NCBI GenBank assembly: GCA_031279575.1
Contig: JAITIG010000055.1
Coordinates: 1 to 30,216, forward strand
DNA: 30,216 nt
Direction: 5' to 3'
Source: Bifidobacteriaceae bacterium
GTDB lineage: Bacteria; Actinomycetota; Actinomycetes; Actinomycetales; WQXJ01
In this document: piece by piece, positions 1 through 7,559 of the stretch
Layout: the number at the start of each line of letters is the position of its first letter
Numbering within the stretch: position 1 is the stretch's first letter
Translations under genes and position numbers: made by a program
Notes under the pieces: model-generated
Told to the model about the DNA's origin: nothing
Seen by the model: only the letters and a program-made list of their open reading frames with translations
Databases searched by the model: none

Positions 1-843
1 CCGCTCGGCGCTGATCGGCAGCCACTCGTCGCTCGCGCCCTCGACCGCGTCGACGTCGAGGCCGAGTTGGCCGAGGAACTGGTTGCGGGTGTCCGAGGAG
101 GCGTAGACCCCCGCCTGCCCCTCGTAGAAGAAGCCGACCGTCGAGCTCTTGCCCGCCCACTCGGGGTGGGCCTCGCGCACGGCGGCGAACTTGGCCTCGA
201 CCTCGGCGGCGATCTCCGCGGCCTTCTCAGAGGTGCCGGTGGCGGCGCCCAAGATGGCCAGCTCGTCTGCCAGCGTCACGCCCCACTCGACTGTCGGCTG
301 GCCGGCGGAGTCGGTCGCCGGGCGGGTCACCACGGGCGCGATGCCGGACAGCAGGGCGTACTCCTCCTCGGTCATCTCGTGGTTGGGGTAGGTCGCCACG
401 ATCAGGTCGGGCTCGAAGGCGGCGATGGCCTCGGCGTCATAGGCGCTGGAGCCCGGCTCGAAAGTCTCGGGCTCGGCGCCGGCGGCGAGGCGGTCGGCAT
501 CGGCCCACGGGCCTGTGCCGTTGTCGTGGCCCTGCCAACTGACAGGCACGGCGACCGGGGCCACGCCCAGCGCGTAAAGGTACTCGTGCTCGTGCGAGCC
601 GAGGGTGACCACCCGCTGCGGCTGGGCCTCGATCACAACCTCGCCCATGACCGTGTCCAGGGTGGCGGGGAAGGCGGCGGCCTGCGCCGAGGTCCCAGGC
701 GTGGTCTCGGACCCGGTGGCCGGCTGGTCGGCCGGCTCGGCGGCGGAGGTGCAAGCGGTCAGCGAAAGCGCCGCGGCGGCGACCGCGCACAGCGCGCGGG
801 CGGTGCGGGCGAGTCTGGCTCTCGGAGTAGTCGGATGGTGCAT
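1..843 (-). CDS. Iron-siderophore ABC transporter substrate-binding lipoprotein (3' end outside window)
   Basis: Open frame of 281 codons running off the window edge, so the C-terminus is missing. The N-terminus has basic residues, a hydrophobic stretch and a lipobox ending LTAC, with the lipidated Cys at residue 31. This predicts a membrane-anchored extracellular lipoprotein. The mature part has the start of a periplasmic-binding fold of the FepB/FhuD/BtuF class, including PQRVVTLGSHEHEYLYALG, followed by a segment reading FEPDLIVATYP. The start ATG is preceded by GGAAAGGAAAC. It is the last gene visible in a same-strand operon with the ATPase and two FecCD-type permeases, 83 bp after the ATPase stop. 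It should capture ferric siderophore and deliver it to the permease. The exact ligand cannot be told from the sequence. Confidence 0.9.
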   Translation of the reverse strand, partial: MHHPTTPRARLARTARALCAVAAAALSLTACTSAAEPADQPATGSETTPGTSAQAAAFPATLDTVMGEVVIEAQPQRVVTLGSHEHEYLYALGVAPVAVPVSWQGHDNGTGPWADADRLAAGAEPETFEPGSSAYDAEAIAAFEPDLIVATYPNHEMTEEEYALLSGIAPVVTRPATDSAGQPTVEWGVTLADELAILGAATGTSEKAAEIAAEVEAKFAAVREAHPEWAGKSSTVGFFYEGQAGVYASSDTRNQFLGQLGLDVDAVEGASDEWLPISAER

Positions 844-893
844 GGGTGTTTCCTTTCCTTGTCGATGGTGTTCAGGTCTTGGCGCGGGCCAGG

Positions 894-913
894 CCGGGGC
901 AGGCTGCCCCCGG
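894..913 (-). other. Intra-operon hairpin between ATPase and binding-protein genes
   Basis: CCGGGGCA, a 3-nt loop, then TGCCCC(C)GG forms an 8-bp stem with one bulged base. It lies in the only sizeable gap (83 bp) of the iron-transport operon. No T-run follows, so it is not a classical terminator. An mRNA-processing or stability element that sets binding-protein dosage is a guess. In DNA this GC-rich, such stems also arise by chance. Confidence 0.3.
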
Positions 914-926
914 TTGGCGCGGGCGC

Positions 927-1721
927 TCACCAGGCGCCCCCCGGCCTGCGGGCGGGGACGATGATCGGGGTGCCGGTCACCGGGTCGGGCACAATGCGCG
1001 CCTCGATCTCGAACACCCGGCTGATCAGCTCCTCGGTGAAAATGTCCGCCGGGGGGCCGGCCGCGGCGATTTCGCCATCGCGCATGGCGACGACGTGGTG
1101 GGCGTAGCGGGCGGCCTGGTGCAAGTCGTGGACCACCATGACGATGGTGCGGCCGTCTTGCTGGTTGAGGCGGTGCAGCAGGTCCATGACCTCGTACTGG
1201 TGCGAGATGTCGAGGAACGTGGTGGGCTCGTCGAGCAGCATCAGCGGCGTGTCCTGGGCCAGCGCCAAGGCGATCCAGGCCCTTTGGCGCTGGCCGCCGG
1301 ACAACTGGTCGACAACCTCGTCTTCGATGGCGCTGAGGTTGGTGGCCCGCAGCGCGCCCGCCACCGCGGCCTCGTCCGCGCGCGTCCAGGGCCGCAGCAG
1401 GCGCTGGTGCGGCGTGCGCCCCCGGGCCACCAGCTCCTTGACGGTGATGCCGGCCGGGGCGATGGGCGCCTGCGGCAGCAGCCCCACCATGCGCGCGACC
1501 TGCCTGGTGGGCAGCTTGTGGATGATCTCGCCATCGAGCGTCACCACGCCTTGGGTGGGGACGAGCAGGCGGACCAGGGCGCGCAGCAAGGTCGACTTGC
1601 CGCAGCCGTTGGGGCCGATGATGGCGGTGATCTGGCCGTCGGGGATGGCGACATCGGCTCCGCGCACAACCGGGCGCCCGCCGTAGCCGACCACGGCGCC
1701 GCGGGCGGCCAACCTGCTCAT
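927..1721 (-). CDS. Iron-siderophore ABC transporter ATP-binding protein
   Basis: 264 residues, normal for FepC/FecE-type ATPases. Walker A is GPNGCGKST (36-44), the Q-loop is LLPQ (Q84), the signature is LSGGQ (140-144), Walker B is MLLDEP (161-166) and the switch His is at 198 (VVHD). It powers ferric-siderophore uptake on the cytoplasmic face of the permease dimer. The chosen ATG has a strong AAAGGAGG ribosome-binding site. It overlaps the stop of the upstream permease by 4 bp (ATGA), which implies translational coupling. A longer open frame continues upstream of this ATG but only shadows the permease gene. All catalytic motifs look intact. Confidence 0.95.
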   Translation of the reverse strand: MSRLAARGAVVGYGGRPVVRGADVAIPDGQITAIIGPNGCGKSTLLRALVRLLVPTQGVVTLDGEIIHKLPTRQVARMVGLLPQAPIAPAGITVKELVARGRTPHQRLLRPWTRADEAAVAGALRATNLSAIEDEVVDQLSGGQRQRAWIALALAQDTPLMLLDEPTTFLDISHQYEVMDLLHRLNQQDGRTIVMVVHDLHQAARYAHHVVAMRDGEIAAAGPPADIFTEELISRVFEIEARIVPDPVTGTPIIVPARRPGGAW

Positions 1722-2749
1722 GAGAGACCTCCTTTGGCTGCCCGCCGCACCAGCCACATCAGGTATGGGGCGCCGACGGCGGCGGTCAGAATACCGACCG
1801 GGAATTGGACCGCGCTGGGCAGCGCCTGCGAGATCTGGTCGGCGGCCAGCAGCAGCAGGGCGCCGAGCAGCGCGGAGGGGATGGGCGTGACGCCCGCGTT
1901 GCGGGTCAGGCGCAGCGCCAGCGCCGGGGCGACCAGCGCGATGAAACCGATCGGGCCGGTCGCCGCCGTCGCCGCGGCGGCCAGCAGCACCGAGCAGGCC
2001 GCCAGCACCAGGCGCGAGCGCGACACCGCGATGCCGAGCGCGCGGGCCGCGTCCTCGCCCATCTCCATGGTTCGAAGGGCCCGGGTCTGCCACAGCGCCA
2101 GGGGCCCGAGCACGGCCAAGGCGGTGGCCGTGACGGCGACGTGGGTCCAGGTGCGGCCCGCGGTCGACCCGACCAGCCAGGCCAGGGCCGTCCCGGCCTC
2201 GTGCACATCCATGCGGGTGAGCAGGTATTGGGTGGTGGCTTGGGCCAGGAAGCCCAGGCCGATCCCAGCCAAGATCAGGCGCAGCGGCACGATGCCGCGC
2301 CGCCACGACAAGGCGAACATGGCGCCCGCGATGGCCAAGGCGCCCGCGGCCGCCCCCGCGGCGGTGACCCACAGCGAGGTGGCGGCGGTCAGCCACATGG
2401 TCGCCACCGCCCCCGCCCCGGCCCCCGCGCTGATCCCGATGAAGTCGGGGGAGGCCAGCGGGTTGCGGGTGAGGGATTGCAGGATGGCGCCCGCCAGGCC
2501 GAGCATGGCGCCGACCAGGATTGCGGTCAGGGCGCGCGGGGCCCGCACCTGGCCCACCACGAAGTCGCCGGGGGCGCCCACCGGGATGCCCACCAGGGCG
2601 CGCAGCGAATCGAGCACGCCCACCTCGGCTTTGCCGCTGACCAGCGCCAAGGCGGTCAACGCCGCCAGGGCGGCGAGCAGGGCCAGGCCCACCCCGAGGG
2701 TGCGCCCGCGCACCGCCGCCCCCATGGGGCCGAGGCGGACCGTCCTCAC
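1718..2749 (-). CDS. FecCD-family ABC transporter permease (second subunit)
   Basis: 343 residues when started at the GTG that overlaps the previous stop (GTGA, 4 bp). An ATG eight codons in is the alternative but has no well-placed ribosome-binding site. The protein is strongly hydrophobic with about nine or ten predicted membrane spans. It carries the family block LAGAILQSLTRNPLASPDFIG, where permeases of the BtuC/FhuB/FepG class couple to the ATPase and form the pore. It forms a heterodimer with the permease encoded just upstream. The tight overlaps on both sides indicate one transcript controlled by the operator at 3753-3771. Confidence 0.92.
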   Translation of the reverse strand: MRTVRLGPMGAAVRGRTLGVGLALLAALAALTALALVSGKAEVGVLDSLRALVGIPVGAPGDFVVGQVRAPRALTAILVGAMLGLAGAILQSLTRNPLASPDFIGISAGAGAGAVATMWLTAATSLWVTAAGAAAGALAIAGAMFALSWRRGIVPLRLILAGIGLGFLAQATTQYLLTRMDVHEAGTALAWLVGSTAGRTWTHVAVTATALAVLGPLALWQTRALRTMEMGEDAARALGIAVSRSRLVLAACSVLLAAAATAATGPIGFIALVAPALALRLTRNAGVTPIPSALLGALLLLAADQISQALPSAVQFPVGILTAAVGAPYLMWLVRRAAKGGLS

Positions 2750-3738
2750 AGCTCCACCACCTTCATCCGGCGCGCCATCAGGGCGAAGATCAGCCCGCCG
2801 AGGCAGGCGGTGGCGATTCCGACCCCGATCTCGGACGGCGGCGCGACAACCCGCCCCACCACGTCGCACACCAGCACCAGCGCCGCGCCCCCCAGCGCGC
2901 TGACCGCCAGCAGCCACGGCAGCGACGCGCCGATCAGCGCCCGGGCCAGGTGCGGCACAGCCAGGCCCACAAACATCAAAGGCCCGGCCGCGGCGGTGGC
3001 GGAGGCGGCCAGCAGCGTGACCAGCACAATCACGATGGCGCGGGTGGAGGTGACGTTCACCCCCAGGGCGCTGGCCACATCCTCGCCCAAGGCGACCGCC
3101 TGGAGGCGGCGCGAGGCCAGCAGCGCCGCCGCCACCGCCGCCAGCACCAGCGGCACCAGCGCGGTGATGTCCTCCGCCTGGCGTCCCGTCAGCGACCCGG
3201 CCACCCACAGCCGGTATTGCTCCAAGGTGGCCTCGTCGACCAGCAGCACGGCGTAGGTGGCCGAGGTCAGCAAGCTCGCCAGCGCCACCCCGGCCAGCGC
3301 CAGCCGGACGGGCGCGCCGGCCGCGGCGCCCCGCGCGCCGATGGCGTAGACCGCGACGGCCGCGCAGCCCGCGCCGGCGAAGGCGAACGGCACCTGGGCC
3401 GCGAATCCGCCCACCCCGAGCGAGAGCGCCACCACCACGGCCAGCGAGGCGCCGGCGTTGATGCCGAGCAGCCCCGGATCGGCGAAGGGGTTGCGGGTGA
3501 CGGACTGCATCAGGGCGCCTGCCACCGCCAGCGCGCCGCCCGCCAGGACACCGATGATTGTGCGGGAAAGGCGCAGGTCGCGCACTATCAGGTGCTCGGG
3601 GTTGGCCGGGTCCGGGTGGAGCAGGATCTGCCAAAGCGTGCCCAAGTCGATCGCCCGCGCCCCGATGGCCAGCGACAGCCCGATGGCGCCCAGCAGCGCC
3701 AGGGCGGCAAGGACCGCGATGGGGGCGCGTCGAGGCAA
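2746..3738 (-). CDS. FecCD-family ABC transporter permease (first gene of iron-uptake operon)
   Basis: 330 residues, the usual size for FepD/FecC. The sequence is mostly membrane spans and includes the family motifs LRLSRTIIGVLAGGALAVAG and ALMQSVTRNPFADPGLLGIN. The start is a TTG preceded at good distance by AGGAG; no ATG or GTG in frame fits as well. It is the first gene of the operon and lies 14 bp from an IdeR/DtxR-like box, so iron repression is the expected control. With the next gene it forms the transmembrane channel for ferric siderophores. Confidence 0.92.
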   Translation of the reverse strand: MPRRAPIAVLAALALLGAIGLSLAIGARAIDLGTLWQILLHPDPANPEHLIVRDLRLSRTIIGVLAGGALAVAGALMQSVTRNPFADPGLLGINAGASLAVVVALSLGVGGFAAQVPFAFAGAGCAAVAVYAIGARGAAAGAPVRLALAGVALASLLTSATYAVLLVDEATLEQYRLWVAGSLTGRQAEDITALVPLVLAAVAAALLASRRLQAVALGEDVASALGVNVTSTRAIVIVLVTLLAASATAAAGPLMFVGLAVPHLARALIGASLPWLLAVSALGGAALVLVCDVVGRVVAPPSEIGVGIATACLGGLIFALMARRMKVVEL

Positions 3739-3752
3739 TCGTGCTCCTGTAA

Positions 3753-3771
3753 GTAGGCGTGGCTAACCTAA
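3753..3771 (-). promoter_or_regulatory. IdeR/DtxR-type iron box
   Basis: GTAGGCGTGGCTAACCTAA matches the classical mycobacterial/corynebacterial iron-box palindrome TTAGGTTAGGCTAACCTAA at 15 of 19 positions, with the right half perfect. A second, weaker match shifted by 5 bp (3758-3776) overlaps it, consistent with paired dimers. Read on the minus strand, TAGGTT hexamers inside the box could be the -10 of the iron-uptake operon. Bound repressor would therefore block initiation when iron is plentiful. A TAACCT -10-like hexamer for the plus-strand remnant gene (3769-3774) also lies in the same site. Confidence 0.8.
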
Positions 3772-3780
3772 CCTAGCGTC

Positions 3781-4146
3781 ATGGCCCCGGTCGGGCAACT
3801 CCGCGCCGGGCGGCGGGCGGCTGGGGGCGCCAGCGGGCGGCGCGGCATTTGGCTGGGGCGTGGCGGGCGCGGCCGCCTTCCTGGTGGGGTTCTCCAAGAC
3901 GGCCATCGCCAACGTGGCGCTGCTGTCGGTGGCGGCCATGGCCGCGATGCTGCCGACCAAGGAGTCCACCGGCGCCATCCTGGTGATGTACCTGGTGGCG
4001 GACCTGGTCGCGATCTGGGTTTACCGCCAGCATGTGGACTGGCGGCTGATCGGGTCGCTGGCGGCGCCGGTCGCCTTGGGGATCGCGCTGGGGGCGCGGC
4101 TGGCCCAACCAAGCCTCGGGTGCTGCCAGGCGAGCGCGCGGCGGCG
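3781..4146 (+). pseudogene. TauE/SafE-family permease remnant (N-terminal part only)
   Basis: From about 3845 to 4105 the plus strand encodes two or three membrane helices with GFSKTAIANVALL, then LPTKESTGAILVMYLVAD, then YRQHVDWRLIGSLAAPVALG. This pattern fits the N-terminal half of TauE/SafE-type anion exporters, which are normally about 240-260 residues. After roughly 90 recognisable residues the similarity stops, and the frame runs into the antisense of purE. The ATG at 3781 sits 6 nt after a TAACCT hexamer, as in other leaderless starts here, but it is in a different frame from the recognisable part. That suggests an early frameshift as well as loss of the C-terminal half. A start at GTG 3860 would give a short membrane peptide, which is less likely to work. 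Confidence 0.7.
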
Positions 4147-4665
4147 CTATTCGGCGGCGAGTTGCCGGCGCAGGCGCCGCTCCTTGGCCTGGACCTCTTG
4201 GGCTTGGGCGGTCTGGAACTCCCCCAGGGCGGCCCGGACGGCATCGGCCTCCTGGCCCTGCCCCGCCGCGATGATCCGCCCCGCCAGCAGCCCCGCGTTC
4301 TTCGCCCCGTCGATGCCGACCGCCGCCACCGGCACGCCCGCCGGCATCTGGGCGATCGACAGCAGCGAGTCCAGCCCGTCCAGCGCTTTGAGCGCCACCG
4401 GCACCCCCACCACCGGCAAAGGCGTGACGGCGGCCAGCATGCCGGGCAGGGCGGCCGCGCCGCCGGCCCCCGCGATGATGGCCCTCAGCCCGCGCCCGGC
4501 GGCCGCCCGGCCGTACTCGATGGTCTGGTCCGGCAGGCGGTGGGCCGAGATCACCCTGACCTCGTAGCCGACGCCCAACTGCGCCAAGGCCTCTGCGGCC
4601 GCCTTCATGGTGGGCCAATCCGAATCGGAGCCCATAACGATGCCAACGCGAACAGATGCGGTCAC
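4147..4665 (-). CDS. purE: N5-carboxyaminoimidazole ribonucleotide mutase PurE
   Basis: 172 residues, typical of class I PurE, which converts N5-CAIR to CAIR in purine biosynthesis. Conserved signatures are [10 protein letters not shown] near the N-terminus, the active-site SAHR, the [11 protein letters not shown] loop and GVPV. The GTG start is ten codons before an internal ATG that lies inside the MGSDSDW motif, so the longer form is needed. A TAGGCT hexamer lies 8 nt before the GTG. The histidine kinase gene ends 94 bp upstream on the same strand. PurK, which makes its substrate and is often adjacent in actinobacteria, is not in this window. Confidence 0.95.
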   Translation of the reverse strand: MTASVRVGIVMGSDSDWPTMKAAAEALAQLGVGYEVRVISAHRLPDQTIEYGRAAAGRGLRAIIAGAGGAAALPGMLAAVTPLPVVGVPVALKALDGLDSLLSIAQMPAGVPVAAVGIDGAKNAGLLAGRIIAAGQGQEADAVRAALGEFQTAQAQEVQAKERRLRRQLAAE

Positions 4666-4673
4666 AGTCCCCC

Positions 4674-4679
4674 AGCCTA
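4674..4679 (-). promoter_or_regulatory. Putative -10 element for purE (near-leaderless)
   Basis: TAGGCT on the minus strand, 8 nt before the purE GTG, with no convincing -35. It fits the window-wide TANNNT-close-to-start pattern. GGGGGA between it and the GTG could also act as a poor ribosome-binding site, so this is less certain than the others. Confidence 0.45.
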
Positions 4680-4759
4680 CGAACCCCTGCGCCCCGAACA
4701 CAACCAAAGCGGGTTCCCGGGCTCCTTGGGCAAGGCCCGCGCCAGGCCGCCGCCCGGTC

Positions 4760-6061
4760 TCACCGGCTGTCCGGCCCCGCCCCCGCCGGCGCCCCCGCCT
4801 GCGAGTCCGCCTGCGACCCGGCCGAGAGGAAGACCGTGAAAACCGGCGGCCGGCGCTGCGACAGCTCGAGCCGGCCGCCATCGGCCGCCATCAGATCGCG
4901 CGCCAGGGCCAAGCCCAGCCCGGTCGACCCCCCGGTCGAAAACGAGCGCTCGAAGATCTTCGGCGCCAACTCCTGGCTGACCCCCGGCCCCTCGTCTGTC
5001 ACCTCGACCGCCACGCCGCCTTGCACCTCGCGCCCGCGCAGCGTGGTCACGCCGTCGCCGTGGGCCACCGAGTTCTCCAGCAAAGTGGCGATCACCTGCA
5101 CCAGCGACCCAGGGCTGGCCGCCACCGAGAGCGACTCGTCGACCTCCGCCACCAGCGTGCGCCCAGCCTGGGCGAACACCGGCTGCCACTCCTCGCGCTG
5201 CTGGTGGAACACCTCCGAGAGCCGCAGCAGCCGCCTGGGCGCCCCGGAGCCGCCCGCCTTTTTGCGCCCCAGCAGCTCGTCAATGGTGGTCGCCAGCCGC
5301 TCAATTTGCTCCAAGGCCACCCGCGCCTCTTCTTGGACCCCGGGCTCGGTGGCGATCAGCTCGATCTCCTCCAAGCGCATCGACAGCGCCGTCAGCGGCG
5401 TGCGCAACTGGTGCGAGGCGTCGGCCGCGAACTGCCGCTCGGCCGCGAAGCGCTTCGCCATCCGCCCGCCGGAGCGCGCCAACTCCTCGGCCACCAAGTC
5501 GATCTCCTCGATCCCCGACTTGGGCGGCTCGATCCGCATCTGGCCGGCCCCCAGCTGCTCGGCGGTGGCCGCCAAGTAAACCAGCGGGGCCGAGATGCGC
5601 CGCGCCTGGCGGGCCGCCAGCCCCATCCCCGCGGTCATCGCCACCAAGCACAACACCAGCACGATGCCGACCGCCGGCAACGCCCTGACCTGCAGCTCCC
5701 AGCGGGAGATTTGGAAGCGCACAACCGTTGCGGTCAAAGGCGAGGCCTCCACCTCGGCCACCGGCCCGGCAATCTGATCGCCCGCGGTGATGGTGTGGCC
5801 GTCCGATAGATCGACCTCGATGCGGACCTGGAGTTGGCGCTGGGTCTTGGACAGGTAGCCGTCCACCACCGACTGGGTGACGGGCAGGCGCCCGGACTCG
5901 TAGCTGTCCAGCTGCGAGGCCAGCAAGTCGGCCCGCAGCTGGACCTCGGCCCGGGCTTGCGAGGTGGCGAGCTGGCTGGCGAAATACCCCAGGGGCAACC
6001 CCAGCAGGATAACCGCGACGGCCACCGCCCAGGTGGTGGCGACCATCAAACGCCGGCGCAC
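4760..6061 (-). CDS. Two-component sensor histidine kinase (HAMP, HisKA, HATPase)
   Basis: 433 residues. Membrane helices at about 8-28 and 129-149 flank an extracytoplasmic sensor segment of about 100 residues. A HAMP linker follows (about 150-200), then the dimerisation H-box [11 protein letters not shown] with phospho-acceptor His217. The N-box is [10 protein letters not shown] (Asn330), and the ATP-binding glycine boxes are DEGPGV (356-361) and GLGLALAR (381-388). It should phosphorylate the response regulator encoded 6 bp upstream. The start is GTG without a clear ribosome-binding site, so translation is probably coupled to the regulator. The C-terminal tail is Ala/Gly/Pro-rich. The stimulus is not evident. 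Confidence 0.93.
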   Translation of the reverse strand: MRRRLMVATTWAVAVAVILLGLPLGYFASQLATSQARAEVQLRADLLASQLDSYESGRLPVTQSVVDGYLSKTQRQLQVRIEVDLSDGHTITAGDQIAGPVAEVEASPLTATVVRFQISRWELQVRALPAVGIVLVLCLVAMTAGMGLAARQARRISAPLVYLAATAEQLGAGQMRIEPPKSGIEEIDLVAEELARSGGRMAKRFAAERQFAADASHQLRTPLTALSMRLEEIELIATEPGVQEEARVALEQIERLATTIDELLGRKKAGGSGAPRRLLRLSEVFHQQREEWQPVFAQAGRTLVAEVDESLSVAASPGSLVQVIATLLENSVAHGDGVTTLRGREVQGGVAVEVTDEGPGVSQELAPKIFERSFSTGGSTGLGLALARDLMAADGGRLELSQRRPPVFTVFLSAGSQADSQAGAPAGAGPDSR

Positions 6062-6067
6062 GTCGGG

Positions 6068-6748
6068 CTAGCTGGAGGTCTCGAACCGGAAACCCATGCC
6101 GCGCACGGTGGAGATGTAGCGCGGGGCGGCGGCATCGTCCCCCAGTTTGCGGCGCAACCACGAGACGTGCATGTCGAGTGTCTTGGTCGACCCGGCCGGG
6201 TCGGAGCCCCACACCTCCCGCATCAGGTCCTCGCGGCTGACCACCGACCCGGCCTGGCCCACCAAAGCCTGCAGCAGGTCGAACTCTTTGGCCGTCAGGT
6301 GCAGCTCGCGCTCGCCGTGGAAGGTGCGGTGCGCGGCCACGTCAAGCCTGACGTCTTGGGCCCGCAGGTCCTCCCCGGCGCCGGCGTCCCCGCCGGAGCG
6401 GCGCAGCAGCGCCCGCACCCGGGCCAGCAGCTCCGCCAGGCGGAACGGCTTGGTGACGTAGTCGTCGGCGCCGGCGTCCAATCCGACCACCAAGTCGACC
6501 TCGTCGGCGCGGGCGGTCAGGATGAGGATCGGCGGCAGCGGGCCGCGGGCCCGCAGCGCCCGGGCCACATCCAAGCCGTCCATATCCGGCAGGCCCAGAT
6601 CCAAGATCACCAGGTCGGCGCCGGCCGGGGCGTCCAAAACCTGCTGCCCGGCGCCGAAAACGGACACGTCGTAGCCCTCGCGGGTCAGGGCCCGAGCCAA
6701 GGGGTCGGCGATCGCCGTGTCGTCTTCTGCCAGTTGAATGCGCGCCAT
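6068..6748 (-). CDS. OmpR/PhoB-family response regulator
   Basis: 226 residues. The receiver domain has the acidic pair at residues 8-10, phospho-acceptor Asp50 in LVILDLGLPDMDG, Thr78 and Lys100. The C-terminal winged helix (about 130-225) includes LTAKEFDLLQALV, SREDLMREVWG, the recognition region VSWLRRKLG, and ISTVRGMGFRF. It is co-transcribed with the kinase that follows 6 bp later. There is no Shine-Dalgarno before the ATG; instead TAGAAT sits 7 nt upstream, so the mRNA is probably leaderless. It follows the sigma-factor gene by 91 bp on the same strand but appears to have its own promoter. Confidence 0.95.
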   Translation of the reverse strand: MARIQLAEDDTAIADPLARALTREGYDVSVFGAGQQVLDAPAGADLVILDLGLPDMDGLDVARALRARGPLPPILILTARADEVDLVVGLDAGADDYVTKPFRLAELLARVRALLRRSGGDAGAGEDLRAQDVRLDVAAHRTFHGERELHLTAKEFDLLQALVGQAGSVVSREDLMREVWGSDPAGSTKTLDMHVSWLRRKLGDDAAAPRYISTVRGMGFRFETSS

Positions 6749-6755
6749 AGGGGGA

Positions 6756-6761
6756 ATTCTA
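6756..6761 (-). promoter_or_regulatory. -10 element for response regulator (leaderless start)
   Basis: TAGAAT on the minus strand ends 7 nt before the ATG at 6748, which puts the expected +1 on or next to the A of the start codon. The intervening TCCCCCT contains no ribosome-binding site. Confidence 0.6.
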
Positions 6762-6839
6762 GGGCAAGAGCAGGTAAAGAGCAGCGCCACTTTGACCGAT
6801 TCTTGACTTGTCCGCCCACCCGGGCGGGCCCGCGGCGGC

Positions 6840-7427
6840 TCAGCTCGCCGCCTGCTCGGCCTCCATCGCCAGGCGGGCTTGGGCCCTGGCCCGGTGCAGC
6901 CGGGAGCGGACGGTGCCCAACGCCACGCCCAGCCGCTCGGCGATCTCCTTGTAACTGCGCCCCTCGACATCGCACATCAGCAAGGCCTGGCGCAGATCCG
7001 GGCTGAGCCGCTGCAAGGCCGCGGCGACCTCCGCGTTGGCCCGCAAGGCCAGCGCCAGCCGCTCCGGGCCCGCCTCCGGGGAGGCGACTTGGGCGGCGGC
7101 GTCATCCAACGCCTCCAGGCGCACCCTGGCCTCGCGGCGTTTGGCGTCAAGGAACAAGTTGGTGGCGATGCGCCCCAGCCAGGCCTCGAAGCTGCCGCCC
7201 GCCTGGTAGGCGCCAACCGAGCGGAAAACCCGGCAGAACGTCTCCTGGGCCAGATCCTCGGCGTCCGCCGGGTTGCCCGTCAGGCGGTAGGCGACGCGGT
7301 AAACGTGCGGGTAGTGGCGCTCGGCCAGCTCCGACCAGGTGGCTTGGGCGGGGTCGAAGGGGAAGGCCCCGGCGCCGGCCTGGGCCGGGGCCTGGGCCCC
7401 GCGCGAGCGGTCCGTCAGTTGCTGCAT
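6840..7427 (-). CDS. sigE: ECF RNA polymerase sigma factor, SigE-like
   Basis: 195 residues. Region 2 (about 38-101) contains NPADAEDLAQETFCRVFRS and the -10-recognition segment FEAWLGRIATNLFLDAKRR. Region 4 (about 135-185) contains LSPDLRQALLMCDVEGRSYKEIAERLG followed by GTVRSRLHRAR. The ATG has a GGGAGG ribosome-binding site 6 nt upstream. The divergent O-methyltransferase matches the order I recall around M. tuberculosis sigE (Rv1220c-Rv1221), so I call it SigE-like, an extracytoplasmic or envelope stress factor. Unlike that locus, no anti-sigma factor (RseA) follows; the next gene is a response regulator. A promoter-like TATTTT at 7504-7509 lies upstream. Confidence 0.9.
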   Translation of the reverse strand: MQQLTDRSRGAQAPAQAGAGAFPFDPAQATWSELAERHYPHVYRVAYRLTGNPADAEDLAQETFCRVFRSVGAYQAGGSFEAWLGRIATNLFLDAKRREARVRLEALDDAAAQVASPEAGPERLALALRANAEVAAALQRLSPDLRQALLMCDVEGRSYKEIAERLGVALGTVRSRLHRARAQARLAMEAEQAAS

Positions 7428-7516
7428 GCGCGCCTCCCTGGATGAATCGGGCAGGGCTCCCCCCCGCCTCCAACCTACCCGCGCCAAGGCCGCGCCCGGG
7501 GCCAAAATAGTCCCGG

Positions 7517-7532
7517 TGTGACGAATCTCACA
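7517..7532. promoter_or_regulatory. CRP/GlxR-type operator between sigE-like and O-methyltransferase genes
   Basis: TGTGACGAATCTCACA is a perfect TGTGA-N6-TCACA palindrome, the consensus of cAMP-receptor proteins (CRP, actinobacterial GlxR, mycobacterial Rv3676). Its centre is about 35 bp upstream of the expected start of the O-methyltransferase transcript. It also overlaps the -35 region of a possible sigE promoter on the other strand. At that position it could repress both genes or replace a -35 contact as an activator site. Confidence 0.75.
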
Positions 7533-7546
7533 TTCCCGGCGTCGAG

Positions 7547-7552
7547 TAGCAT
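7547..7552 (+). promoter_or_regulatory. -10 element for O-methyltransferase (leaderless start)
   Basis: TAGCAT ends 7 nt before the ATG at 7560. This spacing fixes that ATG as the start in preference to an in-frame GTG at 7518, which falls inside the CRP-type operator and upstream of the -10. Confidence 0.6.
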
Positions 7553-7559
7553 CGTGGGC

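Noticed and set aside
67..1107. Long open frame on the plus strand over the iron-transport genes
   Set aside because: It is an antisense shadow of the binding-protein and ATPase genes. The composition is Gly/Arg/Ala-rich with no motifs; such shadows are common throughout this GC-rich window and none was kept.
7518..7559. GTG start 14 codons upstream for the O-methyltransferase
   Set aside because: It would start inside the CRP-type operator and upstream of the -10 hexamer, and the added residues do not match the family.
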